A stretch of 64,000 nucleotides of DNA. Source: Shewanella sp. MBTL60-007. GTDB taxonomy: Bacteria > Pseudomonadota > Gammaproteobacteria > Enterobacterales > Shewanellaceae. The stretch spans positions 37,128 through 101,127 of the forward strand of contig NZ_BPET01000011.1 of NCBI RefSeq assembly GCF_019654915.1, written 5' to 3'. Shown here piece after piece: positions 45,936 through 54,469 of this stretch. Position 1 is the stretch's first letter, and each line of letters starts with the position of its first letter. The notes under the pieces are model-generated. The model was not told the DNA's origin. It ran no database searches and was given only the letters and a program-made list of their open reading frames with translations. A program made the position numbers and the translations under genes.

Positions 45936-46318
45936 CAAATGCAGTTCGCACCATTCAAACTCAGCGCCTAATGACCATTGGTGCGCTTGGTTTGATGGCG
46001 TTAATGATTTCGGAGCCCTCATTTGCGGGCACCGGTGGTGATGCTTTCACTGATGTGTGGGATACCCTAAAAGACTGGACCCAAGGTACATTGGGACGGA
46101 TCGTAGCGGGAGCCATGGTACTGGTGGGTATTGTGGGCGGTATCGCTCGCCAAAGCTTGATGGCTTTTGCCTTGGGCATTGGTGGCGGTATGGGTCTCTA
46201 CAATACGCCAACAGTCGTTGAAAGTGTCATGTCTGCAACTTTACCTGTTGTTGCCAGCACTCAAGAAGTCATTGGCACAGCAGTTCCAGCAATCAGCGCC
46301 GTTTTACTGGGCACCTGA
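45932..46318 (+). CDS. traA: Conjugative pilin TraA
   Basis: This is the pilus subunit. The 128-residue precursor has a leader ending SEPSFA, followed by the mature start GTGGDAFTDVWDTLKDW. Two long hydrophobic segments (GRIVAGAMVLVGIVGGIA and LMAFALGIGGGMGLY) follow, the F-pilin layout. It ends the traLEKBVA cluster; a strong terminator and a cargo site follow. Confidence 0.9.
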   Translation: MTNAVRTIQTQRLMTIGALGLMALMISEPSFAGTGGDAFTDVWDTLKDWTQGTLGRIVAGAMVLVGIVGGIARQSLMAFALGIGGGMGLYNTPTVVESVMSATLPVVASTQEVIGTAVPAISAVLLGT

Positions 46319-46362
46319 ATGTGAGCCATAGTAGTCAGTTCACTTAAGGCAATCAAACTTAG

Positions 46363-46406
46363 GTCTACACAACATCGGGTTATTGGTGATGTTGTGTAGA
46401 CTTTTT
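46363..46406 (+). terminator. Rho-independent terminator after traA
   Basis: A perfect 14-base stem (GTCTACACAACATC at 46363-46376, GATGTTGTGTAGAC at 46388-46401) with an 11-base loop is followed by five T residues. It lies 45 bases after the traA stop and separates the transfer operon from mosAT. Confidence 0.85.
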
Positions 46407-46455
46407 CATTTCAACAACGCCGCATTAGCGGGCTTTGTTTACAGTATTTGGTATA

Positions 46456-46537
46456 TTAACACCTAAAGTGTTAAAATCCCTATCGTAATAAACTAAATGG
46501 TTTATACTGTTCGTGATATTCACACTTGGGGTGTTAA
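46456..46537. promoter_or_regulatory. Paired inverted-repeat operators upstream of mosA
   Basis: TTAACAC-CTAAA-GTGTTAA (46456-46474) is a perfect inverted repeat. TTCACAC-TTGGG-GTGTTAA (46519-46537) is the same with one changed arm base. Their centres are 63 bases apart, six helical turns. The second ends one base before the preferred mosA ATG. A TATACT -10-like element lies between them (46503). AbiEi-type antitoxins bind such repeats to repress their own operon; that role is inferred here. Confidence 0.75.
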
Positions 46538-46538
46538 A

Positions 46539-47330
46539 ATGTCATCTAAGATAAACTGGCTTGTTGCTCATACTTCTCCTGGTGCGCTAGTACTTCAGCA
46601 ATGGCTGACTGAAAACGGTGTGAGCTACTCCCTGGCTCAAAAGTACGCGCAGAACGGTTGGCTGAAGAAGCTTAGTTCTGGCGTGTACTATCGTCCAGAT
46701 GCGCAGGGCGATATAAAGCCAACTTGGGTTGATGCCATTCAAGCATTAGATGTGCAATTGGGCGTTTCAGTTCATTTGGCTGGATTGAGCAGCTTAACTC
46801 ACCAAGGACTGAGTCACTATTTACAGCTGAACAAAGAGCAAGTTTGGATTTGCGTTAAAAATAAGTCGTCCTTACCAAAATGGTTTCGTGAATTCCCTTA
46901 TCAGAATTGGTTTTACTGTGGAAACCATAAGCTTGAAGTGAATCCCGAGAAAGATTTGAAAAGGATCACGGTTAAAGAGAAAGAACTCACTGTCAGCTGT
47001 GCAGAACTTGCTGCCTATGAAGTGGTAGACGCGATTGGGAAGCTGATTTCATTTGAGCATGTCGCAGAATTATTTCAGGGTTTAGTCAATCTTAGCCCTA
47101 GAAAAGTACAAGATATTCTTGAGCGAAGCAGCTCTGTTCAGGCAAACCGAATATTTCTATTTCTGGGTCGATACTACGATCACCAGTGGGTCAATCGCAT
47201 AGATGAAACAAGAATTAAATTGGGGGCAGGAAAGCGGCAGGTTGTCGAAAAAGGACGTTTTGATGAGCGATATCAAATCACAGTGCCAGAGATATTAAGC
47301 GTCAAAAAAGGTGAACAACATAATGGATAA
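46539..47330 (+). CDS. mosA: AbiEi-like antitoxin MosA
   Basis: MosA is the antitoxin and autoregulator of the SXT addiction system that prevents ICE loss. The product (263 residues from the ATG at 46539) has a short N-terminal winged helix (WLTENGVSYSLAQKYAQNGW, then LKKLSSGVYYR) and an AbiEi C-terminal domain. The ATG is preferred over one at 46497 because it yields the family N-terminus (MSSKINWL). That start has no ribosome site of its own and abuts an operator half-site, so the transcript may be nearly leaderless. It overlaps mosT by eight bases. Confidence 0.85.
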   Translation: MSSKINWLVAHTSPGALVLQQWLTENGVSYSLAQKYAQNGWLKKLSSGVYYRPDAQGDIKPTWVDAIQALDVQLGVSVHLAGLSSLTHQGLSHYLQLNKEQVWICVKNKSSLPKWFREFPYQNWFYCGNHKLEVNPEKDLKRITVKEKELTVSCAELAAYEVVDAIGKLISFEHVAELFQGLVNLSPRKVQDILERSSSVQANRIFLFLGRYYDHQWVNRIDETRIKLGAGKRQVVEKGRFDERYQITVPEILSVKKGEQHNG

Positions 47331-48261
47331 AGATAGCCCATATTACAAACAGGTTTCCTTGCTCATAAGAATGCTTCCTGTGGTAGCAACAGAGACGGTT
47401 TTTGCACTTAAAGGTGGCACCGCCATTAATTTATTTGTGAGAGATTTTCCTCGGTTATCTGTAGATATTGATCTTGCTTATCTTCCACTTGAACCAAGAG
47501 ATGAGGCTTTGATTAATGTCAGGGCTGCATTGCAGCGCATTACAGACAGAATCAATACTCAACCAGATATCAGAGCGGCATTTCAGGATAATAAAGCTGA
47601 TGAACTGAGAATAGTTGTATCAAGTCCGGTTGCGACGATCAAAATTGAAGTGTCGCCCGTCGCCAGAGGTACATTGCATAGTGCAGAAATAATGCCAGTT
47701 CAAGAGTCTGTTGAAGACGAGTTTGGTTATGCTGAGATTCAGGTAGTCAGTCTTCCCGATCTGTATGGTGGGAAATTGTGTGCTGCAATGGATCGCCAAC
47801 ATCCTCGCGACTTATTTGATGTGCGTATGTTACTTGGCAGTGAAGGGATTTCGAGAGAGATTTTGGTGGGTTTTTTAACCTATACATTAAGTCACCCTCG
47901 GCCTATTAATGAAGTCATGTCGCCAAACTGGCAGCCTCTGAATGAGAAATTTCAGGCAGAATTTGACGGAATGACTTTTGAAAAAGTTGAATGCGAAGAC
48001 TTAGCCTCTGTTAGGCCCATGATGTTAATTGAGCTGCAAAAACATTTCACAGAAAGGGATCATGCTTTCCTTATGTCATTCAAAAGAGGGCAACCTGACT
48101 GGGCATTGTTTGACTATCCTAATGCAGCAGACTTGCCAGCGATTCGTTGGAAATTGCAGAACATTAACAAATTGGCAAAGAATCAAGCAAAACACCAAGA
48201 GCAATTAGATAAATTGAAGCAAGTGCTTGATGATTGGCTTGTTAACGCAAACGCCGAGTAA
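47323..48261 (+). CDS. mosT: AbiEii-like nucleotidyltransferase toxin MosT
   Basis: MosT is the toxin partner, a member of the AbiEii/AbiGii nucleotidyltransferase family. The GGT-N motif (FALKGGTAINLFVRDFPR) and the metal-binding DID of LSVDIDLAYLP are both intact, so activity is likely. The 312-residue product starts at ATG 47323 within the mosA end (translational coupling); a GTG at 47311 is an alternative. The pair lies after traA, the position of mosAT in SXT. The 131 bases that follow precede dsbC. Confidence 0.88.
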   Translation: MDKDSPYYKQVSLLIRMLPVVATETVFALKGGTAINLFVRDFPRLSVDIDLAYLPLEPRDEALINVRAALQRITDRINTQPDIRAAFQDNKADELRIVVSSPVATIKIEVSPVARGTLHSAEIMPVQESVEDEFGYAEIQVVSLPDLYGGKLCAAMDRQHPRDLFDVRMLLGSEGISREILVGFLTYTLSHPRPINEVMSPNWQPLNEKFQAEFDGMTFEKVECEDLASVRPMMLIELQKHFTERDHAFLMSFKRGQPDWALFDYPNAADLPAIRWKLQNINKLAKNQAKHQEQLDKLKQVLDDWLVNANAE

Positions 48262-48392
48262 TTCGTTTATAACAAACCTCAACGAGCTATAAGCCCACTA
48301 GTTAGATTGCGATTTCTTCAATCTATCTAACCGAGTCCACATAGGACAACTGCATAGACTGGAGCCTCGATTTACATTAACGAGGACTCCTC

Positions 48393-49085
48393 ATGCGAAA
48401 ACTATCTCCAATCATTCTGGCGCTTGCGCTGTCTCCTTTGGTTCAAGCTGAACCTGTGTCTGAAGTGTCGCCCGTTGGCAAAATTGACGGCATGGTTTCT
48501 TTACCTGTCACGGGTATGAAAGCGGTCGAAAGCAATGGCCGTATTGTTTTCATGTCAGACAGTGGCCGGTTCGTCATTGATGGCACGCTCTATGATGCCT
48601 GGTCGAAAAAGCCGCTTACCAGCCTTGAAGAGATTCGTGAAGCGGGAAACACGCTGGACTTAAGTCGTCTTGGCTTAAAAATGGATGATTTGAACCCACT
48701 GACGCTGGGCGAAGGCAAAAAGAAAGTGGTGGTCTTTGTTGATCCACGATGCCCGCACTGCCATGAGCTTTTGAAGCAAGCCTTACCGTTAACCAAAGAA
48801 TACACCTTCCAAATACTCCCTGTGCCAGTGCTTGGTCCAGATTCAGAGCGTCAGGTTCGCCAACTTGGCTGTGCGCGTGATAAGAAAGCGGCCACCGATG
48901 CATTGCTCAATGGCCGGATTGGTAACCTAGAACAGGATGATGCCTGCAACTTGGAGCCAATGCAGCGTACCTTGGTGACGGCTCAAATTCTGGGCATTCA
49001 AGGTGTACCTTTCATCGTCGCCAATGATGGTCGCATCAGCCGAGGCCGTCCTTATGATCTTTCTGCTTGGTTGGAGGGGCGTTAA
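48393..49085 (+). CDS. dsbC: Thiol-disulphide isomerase DsbC of the transfer system
   Basis: This periplasmic DsbC-type protein is thought to fold the cysteine-rich TraU and TraN. The 230-residue precursor has a signal peptide (KLSPIILALALSPLVQA), an N-terminal dimerisation part, and a thioredoxin fold with CPHC at residues 120-123 (VDPRCPHCHELL). The cis-proline loop GIQGVPFIVANDG is visible. It starts the second transfer operon; its stop overlaps the traC start. Confidence 0.92.
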   Translation: MRKLSPIILALALSPLVQAEPVSEVSPVGKIDGMVSLPVTGMKAVESNGRIVFMSDSGRFVIDGTLYDAWSKKPLTSLEEIREAGNTLDLSRLGLKMDDLNPLTLGEGKKKVVVFVDPRCPHCHELLKQALPLTKEYTFQILPVPVLGPDSERQVRQLGCARDKKAATDALLNGRIGNLEQDDACNLEPMQRTLVTAQILGIQGVPFIVANDGRISRGRPYDLSAWLEGR

Positions 49086-51484
49086 TGAAAGCCTCTCTGT
49101 ATTCAGGGCAACGCGCTTCAGAGCTGTTGCCAGTATTGGCCTATTCCGACGATGAGCAACTGTTTTTCATGGAAGACCAGAGTGTTGGCTTTGGTTTTCT
49201 ATGTGACCCATTGCCGGGTGGTGATGAGTCTGTTGCAGACAGGGTTAATGTTCTACTTAACAACGACTGGCCAAAAGACACTTTGCTGCAATTTGGCCTG
49301 TACGCCTCGCCTGATATTCAAACCGACCTTCAGCTCATGATGGGCTTGCGGCATCGTCAATCCGATCCATTGCTCAGGGCGTCGATACGCAAACGTGCGG
49401 ATTTCCTCGATGGCGGCACGGTTCAACCGATAGAAGAATCGACCCAGACTCAGGTACGCAACTTTCAACTGATCGTCACCTGCAAATTGCCTCTGGAAAG
49501 TCCTATACCGACGGAGCGTGAGTTGAGTCGAACATCCGCGCTTCGGGCTTCTTTCTCGCAGGCGCTGACAACGGTTGGTTTTCGCGTTACTGAGATGACT
49601 GACCGGAACTGGCTCGCGGCATTAAGTGCGCAGCTTAACTGGGGGAAAGATGCTTCTTGGCGTAATCCATCTCCAATTCGAAGTGAGGCAGATAAACCAC
49701 TTCGAGAGCAAGTGTTGGATTATGACCGGGCTATCAAGGTGGATAGCCAAGGTCTGATGCTGGGTGATTACCGAGTTAAAACCTTATCGTTTAAGCGCTT
49801 GCCTGAGCGGATCTGGTTTGGTCATGCCGCAAGTTTTGCGGGCGATATGATGACGGGCAGTCGCGGTTTACGCGGAAGCTTTTTGCTGAATGTCACCATT
49901 CACTTTCCTTCAGCTGAGGCGATGCGATCTCGTTTAGAGACGAAGCGTCAATGGGCGGTCAATCAGGCCTATGGCCCGATGCTCAAGTTTGTGCCGGTGC
50001 TTGCAGCCAAGAAAAAGGGATTTGATGTTCTTTTTGAAGCCTTGCAAGAAGGTGATCGTCCTATTCGGGCAAACATGACCTTAACGCTGTTTTCACCAAC
50101 TGAAGAAGCGTCCATCAGCTCTGTTTCAAATGCTCGAACTTATTTCAAAGAACTCGGATTTGAGCTGATGGAAGACAAGTACTTCTGTTTGCCCATTTTT
50201 CTGAATGCCTTGCCATTTGGTGCTGACCGCCAGGCGATGAACGACTTGTTTCGATTCAAGACCATGGCGACACGGCATGTGATCCCTCTGTTGCCTTTGT
50301 TTGCGGATTGGAAAGGTACAGGCACGCCAGTGATTAACTTTGTTTCCCGTAATGGCCAGATCATGAGTGTGTCTCTTTATGACTCGGGCAGTAATTACAA
50401 CTGTTGCATCGCGGCGCAATCTGGGTCGGGCAAGTCATTCCTGGTGAACGAAATCATCTCCTCCTACTTATCTGAAGGTGGGCAATGCTGGGTGATTGAT
50501 GTTGGCCGCTCCTATGAAAAGCTGTGTGAAGTCTATGACGGTGAGTTCTTACAGTTCGGGCGGGACAGTGGCATTTGCTTAAATCCGTTTGAAATCGTTG
50601 AGGACTATGACGAAGAAGCGGATGTACTAGTTGGGTTATTGGCCGCAATGGCCGCACCTACGCAGTCATTAACCGATTTTCAGATGGCCAACCTAAAGCG
50701 TCAGACCCGTGAACTGTGGGAGAAAAAAGGTCGTGCCATGTTGGTTGATGATGTGGCAGAGGCTTTGAAAAATCACGATGACCGTCGTGTGCAAGACGTG
50801 GGTGAACAGCTCTATCCGTTTACGACACAAGGCGAATATGGCCGCTTCTTTAATGGCCACAACAATATTCGCTTCAAAAACCGTTTCACCGTTCTGGAGT
50901 TAGAAGAGCTAAAGGGGCGTAAGCATCTACAACAAGTGGTGTTGCTTCAGCTTATCTACCAAATCCAACAAGAGATGTATTTAGGTGAGCGGGATCGTCG
51001 CAAGATTGTGTTCATCGACGAAGCCTGGGATCTGCTGACTCAAGGTGATGTCGGTAAGTTCATCGAGACCGGTTACCGTCGATTTCGAAAATATGGCGGC
51101 AGTGCTGTAACGGTAACGCAGTCGGTCAACGATTTGTATGACAGCCCTACAGGTAAAGCCATCGCTGAAAACTCGGCCAATATGTACCTGCTTGGCCAAA
51201 AAGCTGAAACCATCAACGCGCTCAAAAAAGAAGGCCGCTTGCCACTCGGTGAAGGCGGTTATGAGTACCTGAAAACCGTTCATACCGTCACGGGTGTCTA
51301 TTCCGAAATTTTCTTTATTACCGAGATGGGCACCGGGATTGGCCGCCTCATCGTCGATCCGTTTCACAAGCTGTTGTACTCTTCCCGTGCAGAAGATGTA
51401 AACGCGATTAAGCAGTTAACGCGCAAAGGCCTTTCTGTTGCTGATGCCATCTCCCAGTTGTTAAAGGAGCGAGGCTATGAATAA
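49085..51484 (+). CDS. traC: Type IV secretion ATPase TraC (VirB4-like)
   Basis: TraC is the assembly ATPase for pilus and channel. The 799-residue product has Walker A CCIAAQSGSGKSFLVNE (Lys450), Walker B RRKIVFIDEAWDLLT and the later TVTQSVNDLYDSPTG motif. I place the start at 49085 (TAATG overlap with dsbC), giving MKASLYSGQRASELLPVLAY; an upstream start at 49067 would run further into dsbC. It overlaps trbI by eight bases. Confidence 0.95.
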   Translation: MKASLYSGQRASELLPVLAYSDDEQLFFMEDQSVGFGFLCDPLPGGDESVADRVNVLLNNDWPKDTLLQFGLYASPDIQTDLQLMMGLRHRQSDPLLRASIRKRADFLDGGTVQPIEESTQTQVRNFQLIVTCKLPLESPIPTERELSRTSALRASFSQALTTVGFRVTEMTDRNWLAALSAQLNWGKDASWRNPSPIRSEADKPLREQVLDYDRAIKVDSQGLMLGDYRVKTLSFKRLPERIWFGHAASFAGDMMTGSRGLRGSFLLNVTIHFPSAEAMRSRLETKRQWAVNQAYGPMLKFVPVLAAKKKGFDVLFEALQEGDRPIRANMTLTLFSPTEEASISSVSNARTYFKELGFELMEDKYFCLPIFLNALPFGADRQAMNDLFRFKTMATRHVIPLLPLFADWKGTGTPVINFVSRNGQIMSVSLYDSGSNYNCCIAAQSGSGKSFLVNEIISSYLSEGGQCWVIDVGRSYEKLCEVYDGEFLQFGRDSGICLNPFEIVEDYDEEADVLVGLLAAMAAPTQSLTDFQMANLKRQTRELWEKKGRAMLVDDVAEALKNHDDRRVQDVGEQLYPFTTQGEYGRFFNGHNNIRFKNRFTVLELEELKGRKHLQQVVLLQLIYQIQQEMYLGERDRRKIVFIDEAWDLLTQGDVGKFIETGYRRFRKYGGSAVTVTQSVNDLYDSPTGKAIAENSANMYLLGQKAETINALKKEGRLPLGEGGYEYLKTVHTVTGVYSEIFFITEMGTGIGRLIVDPFHKLLYSSRAEDVNAIKQLTRKGLSVADAISQLLKERGYE

Positions 51485-51824
51485 GACCACGCTTTGGCCA
51501 TTTATGGCTTCTATTACTTTGTCTATTGCTGGTAGCGGTTTAATGACCAGCTGGCTCTTAATGAAAACACTCGACCCCATCCACAGCCAGTTGGCGTTAA
51601 GTACGCCCATTGCTGTCGTGGATTTTGGGGAGGCGGTGTTGTCACTTGGCCCCAATGCCAGCGAACAAGACATCGAATCCAGGTTGCTTCAGACCAATCA
51701 GCAAATTGAAAAGCTAAAAGCAGCCGGTTTTATCGTGCTGGATGCCCAAGCGGTGGTGGGTGCAGATGATTCTGTATTCGTGCCAGTAGGATCAAAGGAG
51801 GTGTCTCATGCAGATACTCCGTAA
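51477..51824 (+). CDS. trbI: TrbI-type F conjugation protein
   Basis: The 115-residue protein has one N-terminal membrane helix (LWPFMASITLSIAGSGLMTS) and a periplasmic part (VVDFGEAVLSLGPNASEQDI), with regular helices and VVVGADDSVFVPVG near the end. This matches the F-type TrbI family, which affects pilus retraction in F. The start overlaps the traC stop, and the end overlaps trhF by 17 bases. Confidence 0.8.
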   Translation: MNKTTLWPFMASITLSIAGSGLMTSWLLMKTLDPIHSQLALSTPIAVVDFGEAVLSLGPNASEQDIESRLLQTNQQIEKLKAAGFIVLDAQAVVGADDSVFVPVGSKEVSHADTP

Positions 51825-52320
51825 AAGAATGCCTTGGCGGCCATATCTCATCCGTTTGACCATTCTTGCGTTAATCATGGCCTTGGTAGGCACCTACGCC
51901 ATGATGCGCTACCGAATAGGGATTGATACCCAGCAAGAGCGCTGCCTGCCTGATACCACGGTGTATCTGATTGACCTATGGAATAAAGAGCCCGTTAAGG
52001 ATGGTTTGTATGCCTTCCACTCAAAAGGACTCGCTCCGTTATATAACGACGGTACTCGTATGTTGAAACGCCTAACAGGGATGCCTGGGGATGAAGTCAA
52101 TGTGACGCCTGAGCATGTGCTGGTGAACGGTGCTGAAGTCTCAACCGGCATGGCATTAGCCCAGCGTCTTGGTGTGGCTGAAACAGAATTTAGCCGCTCA
52201 TTGACGCTGCAAGAAAACGAATATTGGTTTTCCGGCGAGGCTGCTACGAGTTTCGACTCCCGCTATTGGAATGCCGTTAAGCGCGAGCAGATTGTTGGTC
52301 GCGCTTGGCCGCTTTGGTAG
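51808..52320 (+). CDS. trhF: S26-type signal peptidase TrhF
   Basis: TrhF is the TraF-type processing peptidase of the transfer system. The 170-residue protein has an N-terminal membrane helix (LIRLTILALIMALVGTYAMM) and the C-terminal S26 box FSGEAATSFDSRYWNAV. The general-base region MLKRLTGMPGD has Lys87. Where TraF-like enzymes have Ser-x-Pro, I see RCLPDTTVYLID, so Cys46 sits at the nucleophile position. AAAGGAGGTG lies upstream of the ATG. A very similar cysteine may be normal for this subfamily. Confidence 0.82.
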   Translation: MQILRKRMPWRPYLIRLTILALIMALVGTYAMMRYRIGIDTQQERCLPDTTVYLIDLWNKEPVKDGLYAFHSKGLAPLYNDGTRMLKRLTGMPGDEVNVTPEHVLVNGAEVSTGMALAQRLGVAETEFSRSLTLQENEYWFSGEAATSFDSRYWNAVKREQIVGRAWPLW

Positions 52321-52330
52321 GAGGTGGAAG

Positions 52331-53455
52331 ATGAGAAGACTATGCCTCTTATTTTTGTTGGTTGCGCCATTGGCTTTTAGTCAAGTGTCCTGGGCACAAG
52401 AGCCTTATCCGTTGTCTGACGAGGACAAAAAGATCGTCGAAATGAGCCGCAGCATTTTACAAAGTGCTGTGGATGGTTCATCTGAATTTATCGAGCCTTT
52501 TTCACCGATTGAACAACCTAAGTCGCTCAAACACAACGATGAATGGTTGATATTTGCGTCGTCCTCACTGGGGGATTCCTCACTGATGCAGCTATTTAAA
52601 GAGGCCAGTGCTACCGGCGCTATTGTGTTGTTTCGGGGAATTCCTGAAGGAAAGACCTTGGGGGCGGCTATCCGTGATTGGCATACCCTGATGGCGGGAC
52701 TTGATCCTGTTCCTCAGGTTCGAATCGATCCGAAAGCCTTTGTGCACTGGCGGGTGACTAGCGTGCCTGCCATTTTCCGCATAGAAGATGACAAGGTGAC
52801 TGCAAGTGCACTAGGGGTTTACAGCAAGGACTGGTTGCAACGTCAAATTGAAACAGGCAATACCGGATCTTTGGGTCAACGCGGTCCGATTCATTCCATT
52901 TTAGAACCGGATTTGATGCAAGTGGCGATGCAGCGTTTACAGTCGCTTGACCTGGGCGCGTTAAAGAAAAAAGCCATTGAGCGTTTCTGGTCTCGCCAAA
53001 CTTTCACTGACTTACCCAAAGCCACGCAGTATCGGATAAGAATGGTTGATCCAACCATCGTCATGAAGCGGCCACTATTGGATGCCAATGGCCGAACATT
53101 GATCCCAGCAGGAACGCGTATTAACCCGCTCAAAGCCTTGCCATTTACTCAGCAGCTTGTGGTGTTTAATGCGTCGGACGCTGAAGAAGTGGACGCAGTT
53201 TCGCATTGGCTTGAGGGCCAAGATAGGACACTGCGCCGCATTACGCTTATCACCACGCAGCTCGACCGTGCTCAAGGTTGGAATAGCCTCAATGCGCTCG
53301 AAAAGACATTGGACAGTCCGGTTTACCTTCTCAATGCCTCGCTAAAGCAGCGCTTTGATTTGCAAGTCACCCCGTCGTTTGTTCAAGCAAAGGGGCTCGC
53401 GTTTGAAATAGAAGAAATTCCAGCAAAGGAGCTTGTTCATGCAAAAGCTCAATAA
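52331..53455 (+). CDS. traW: Conjugal transfer protein TraW with N-terminal TrbC-like domain
   Basis: The 374-residue precursor has a signal peptide (LCLLFLLVAPLAFSQVSWA). A TrbC-like thioredoxin-fold half comes next (DEWLIFASSSLGDSSLMQLF; WRVTSVPAIFRIEDDKV), then a TraW half (RMVDPTIVMKRPLLDANGRT; GTRINPLKALPFTQQLVVFN). F encodes these as separate genes, and this fusion is standard in SXT-type systems. The start at 52331 follows GGAGGTGG; the frame extends 20 codons upstream without a signal. traU overlaps its end. Confidence 0.92.
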   Translation: MRRLCLLFLLVAPLAFSQVSWAQEPYPLSDEDKKIVEMSRSILQSAVDGSSEFIEPFSPIEQPKSLKHNDEWLIFASSSLGDSSLMQLFKEASATGAIVLFRGIPEGKTLGAAIRDWHTLMAGLDPVPQVRIDPKAFVHWRVTSVPAIFRIEDDKVTASALGVYSKDWLQRQIETGNTGSLGQRGPIHSILEPDLMQVAMQRLQSLDLGALKKKAIERFWSRQTFTDLPKATQYRIRMVDPTIVMKRPLLDANGRTLIPAGTRINPLKALPFTQQLVVFNASDAEEVDAVSHWLEGQDRTLRRITLITTQLDRAQGWNSLNALEKTLDSPVYLLNASLKQRFDLQVTPSFVQAKGLAFEIEEIPAKELVHAKAQ

Positions 53456-54467
53456 TACGTATCGTCTGATGCGGACTCTCGTTGTCATGCTTGTCCTGGG
53501 CGCATCTATTCCTGCAAAAGCCGAACTGACCTGCCCAGACGCGGGTTTATTGTCTGGCAAGTTGCTGACGGATGTTTGCTGGTCATGCATTTTTCCTATC
53601 CGGGTTGCAGGGCTTCCTCTTGGCTCTGGCAATGTCCCAAGCGGCGCATCAAACAAGTCATTTTGCTTGTGTGAAGACAACTTAGGCGTGCCAAGGCCAG
53701 GTATTGTTACCAGCATGTGGGAGCCAGCGCGTCTGATTGAATTGGTCAGAACGCCGGGTTGTTCGCCTTCCATGGGAGGGATCCGTTTACCGTTAGGTGA
53801 TAGACGACTGCAAGGTGGTCATGGTGAAGGTGAATACGATACCGGCGATCTTGCGTTCTACCATTACCATTATTACGCCTTTCCGCTTTTGGTCATGCTT
53901 GATTTGTTCATGGATGGCAATTGCAATGCCGATGGTTACATGGACTTTGACTTGATGTATTTGTCGGAATTGGACCCAACATGGCTTAACGATGAACTGG
54001 CCTTTTTTACTCAGCCTGAAGCGGCTGCTGTTGCTAATCCATTGGCTATTTCGGCTTGTACCGCTGACGCTGCTTCATCAACGCTTGGTAAACCCATCGA
54101 TCAGTTGTTTTGGTGTGCTGGCAGTTGGGGCCATCTCTACCCGTTATCTGGCCACACCTTAGCCTTTGGCTCATTAGCAGAAAACACCAGCCATTTAGCG
54201 GCGCGTGCAATCGCGGCTCAACACAGGCGTGGTCTTGCTAGGCGAACAATGGGGAACAGTGCGCTATGCCGACCTGTTATCGAACCCATGCTGCCGAAAT
54301 CCCAATACAAGATGAGTATGTTCTTCCCTGTACCGGAAACTGAAAGTGCGCATGTCATCGGTGAAAGCACCATGAAATGGGGAGAGTGGCGAACGATCCC
54401 CGGTGCCGGTGAAGATGCGCTCTACATTTTGTGGCGCTGGCAAGACTGCTGTAACTCGGGAGGTTAA
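53439..54467 (+). CDS. traU: Conjugal transfer protein TraU
   Basis: TraU is a periplasmic, disulphide-rich protein essential for DNA transfer in F-type systems. The 342-residue precursor has a signal peptide (MRTLVVMLVLGASIPAKA), then LTCPDAGLLSGKLLTDVCWSC and cysteine-bearing blocks up to the final RWQDCCNSGG. The ATG at 53439 has GGAG seven bases upstream; a TTG two codons earlier is less likely. It overlaps traW by 17 bases, and traN begins two bases after its stop. Confidence 0.94.
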   Translation: MQKLNNTYRLMRTLVVMLVLGASIPAKAELTCPDAGLLSGKLLTDVCWSCIFPIRVAGLPLGSGNVPSGASNKSFCLCEDNLGVPRPGIVTSMWEPARLIELVRTPGCSPSMGGIRLPLGDRRLQGGHGEGEYDTGDLAFYHYHYYAFPLLVMLDLFMDGNCNADGYMDFDLMYLSELDPTWLNDELAFFTQPEAAAVANPLAISACTADAASSTLGKPIDQLFWCAGSWGHLYPLSGHTLAFGSLAENTSHLAARAIAAQHRRGLARRTMGNSALCRPVIEPMLPKSQYKMSMFFPVPETESAHVIGESTMKWGEWRTIPGAGEDALYILWRWQDCCNSGG

Positions 54468-54469
54468 CC

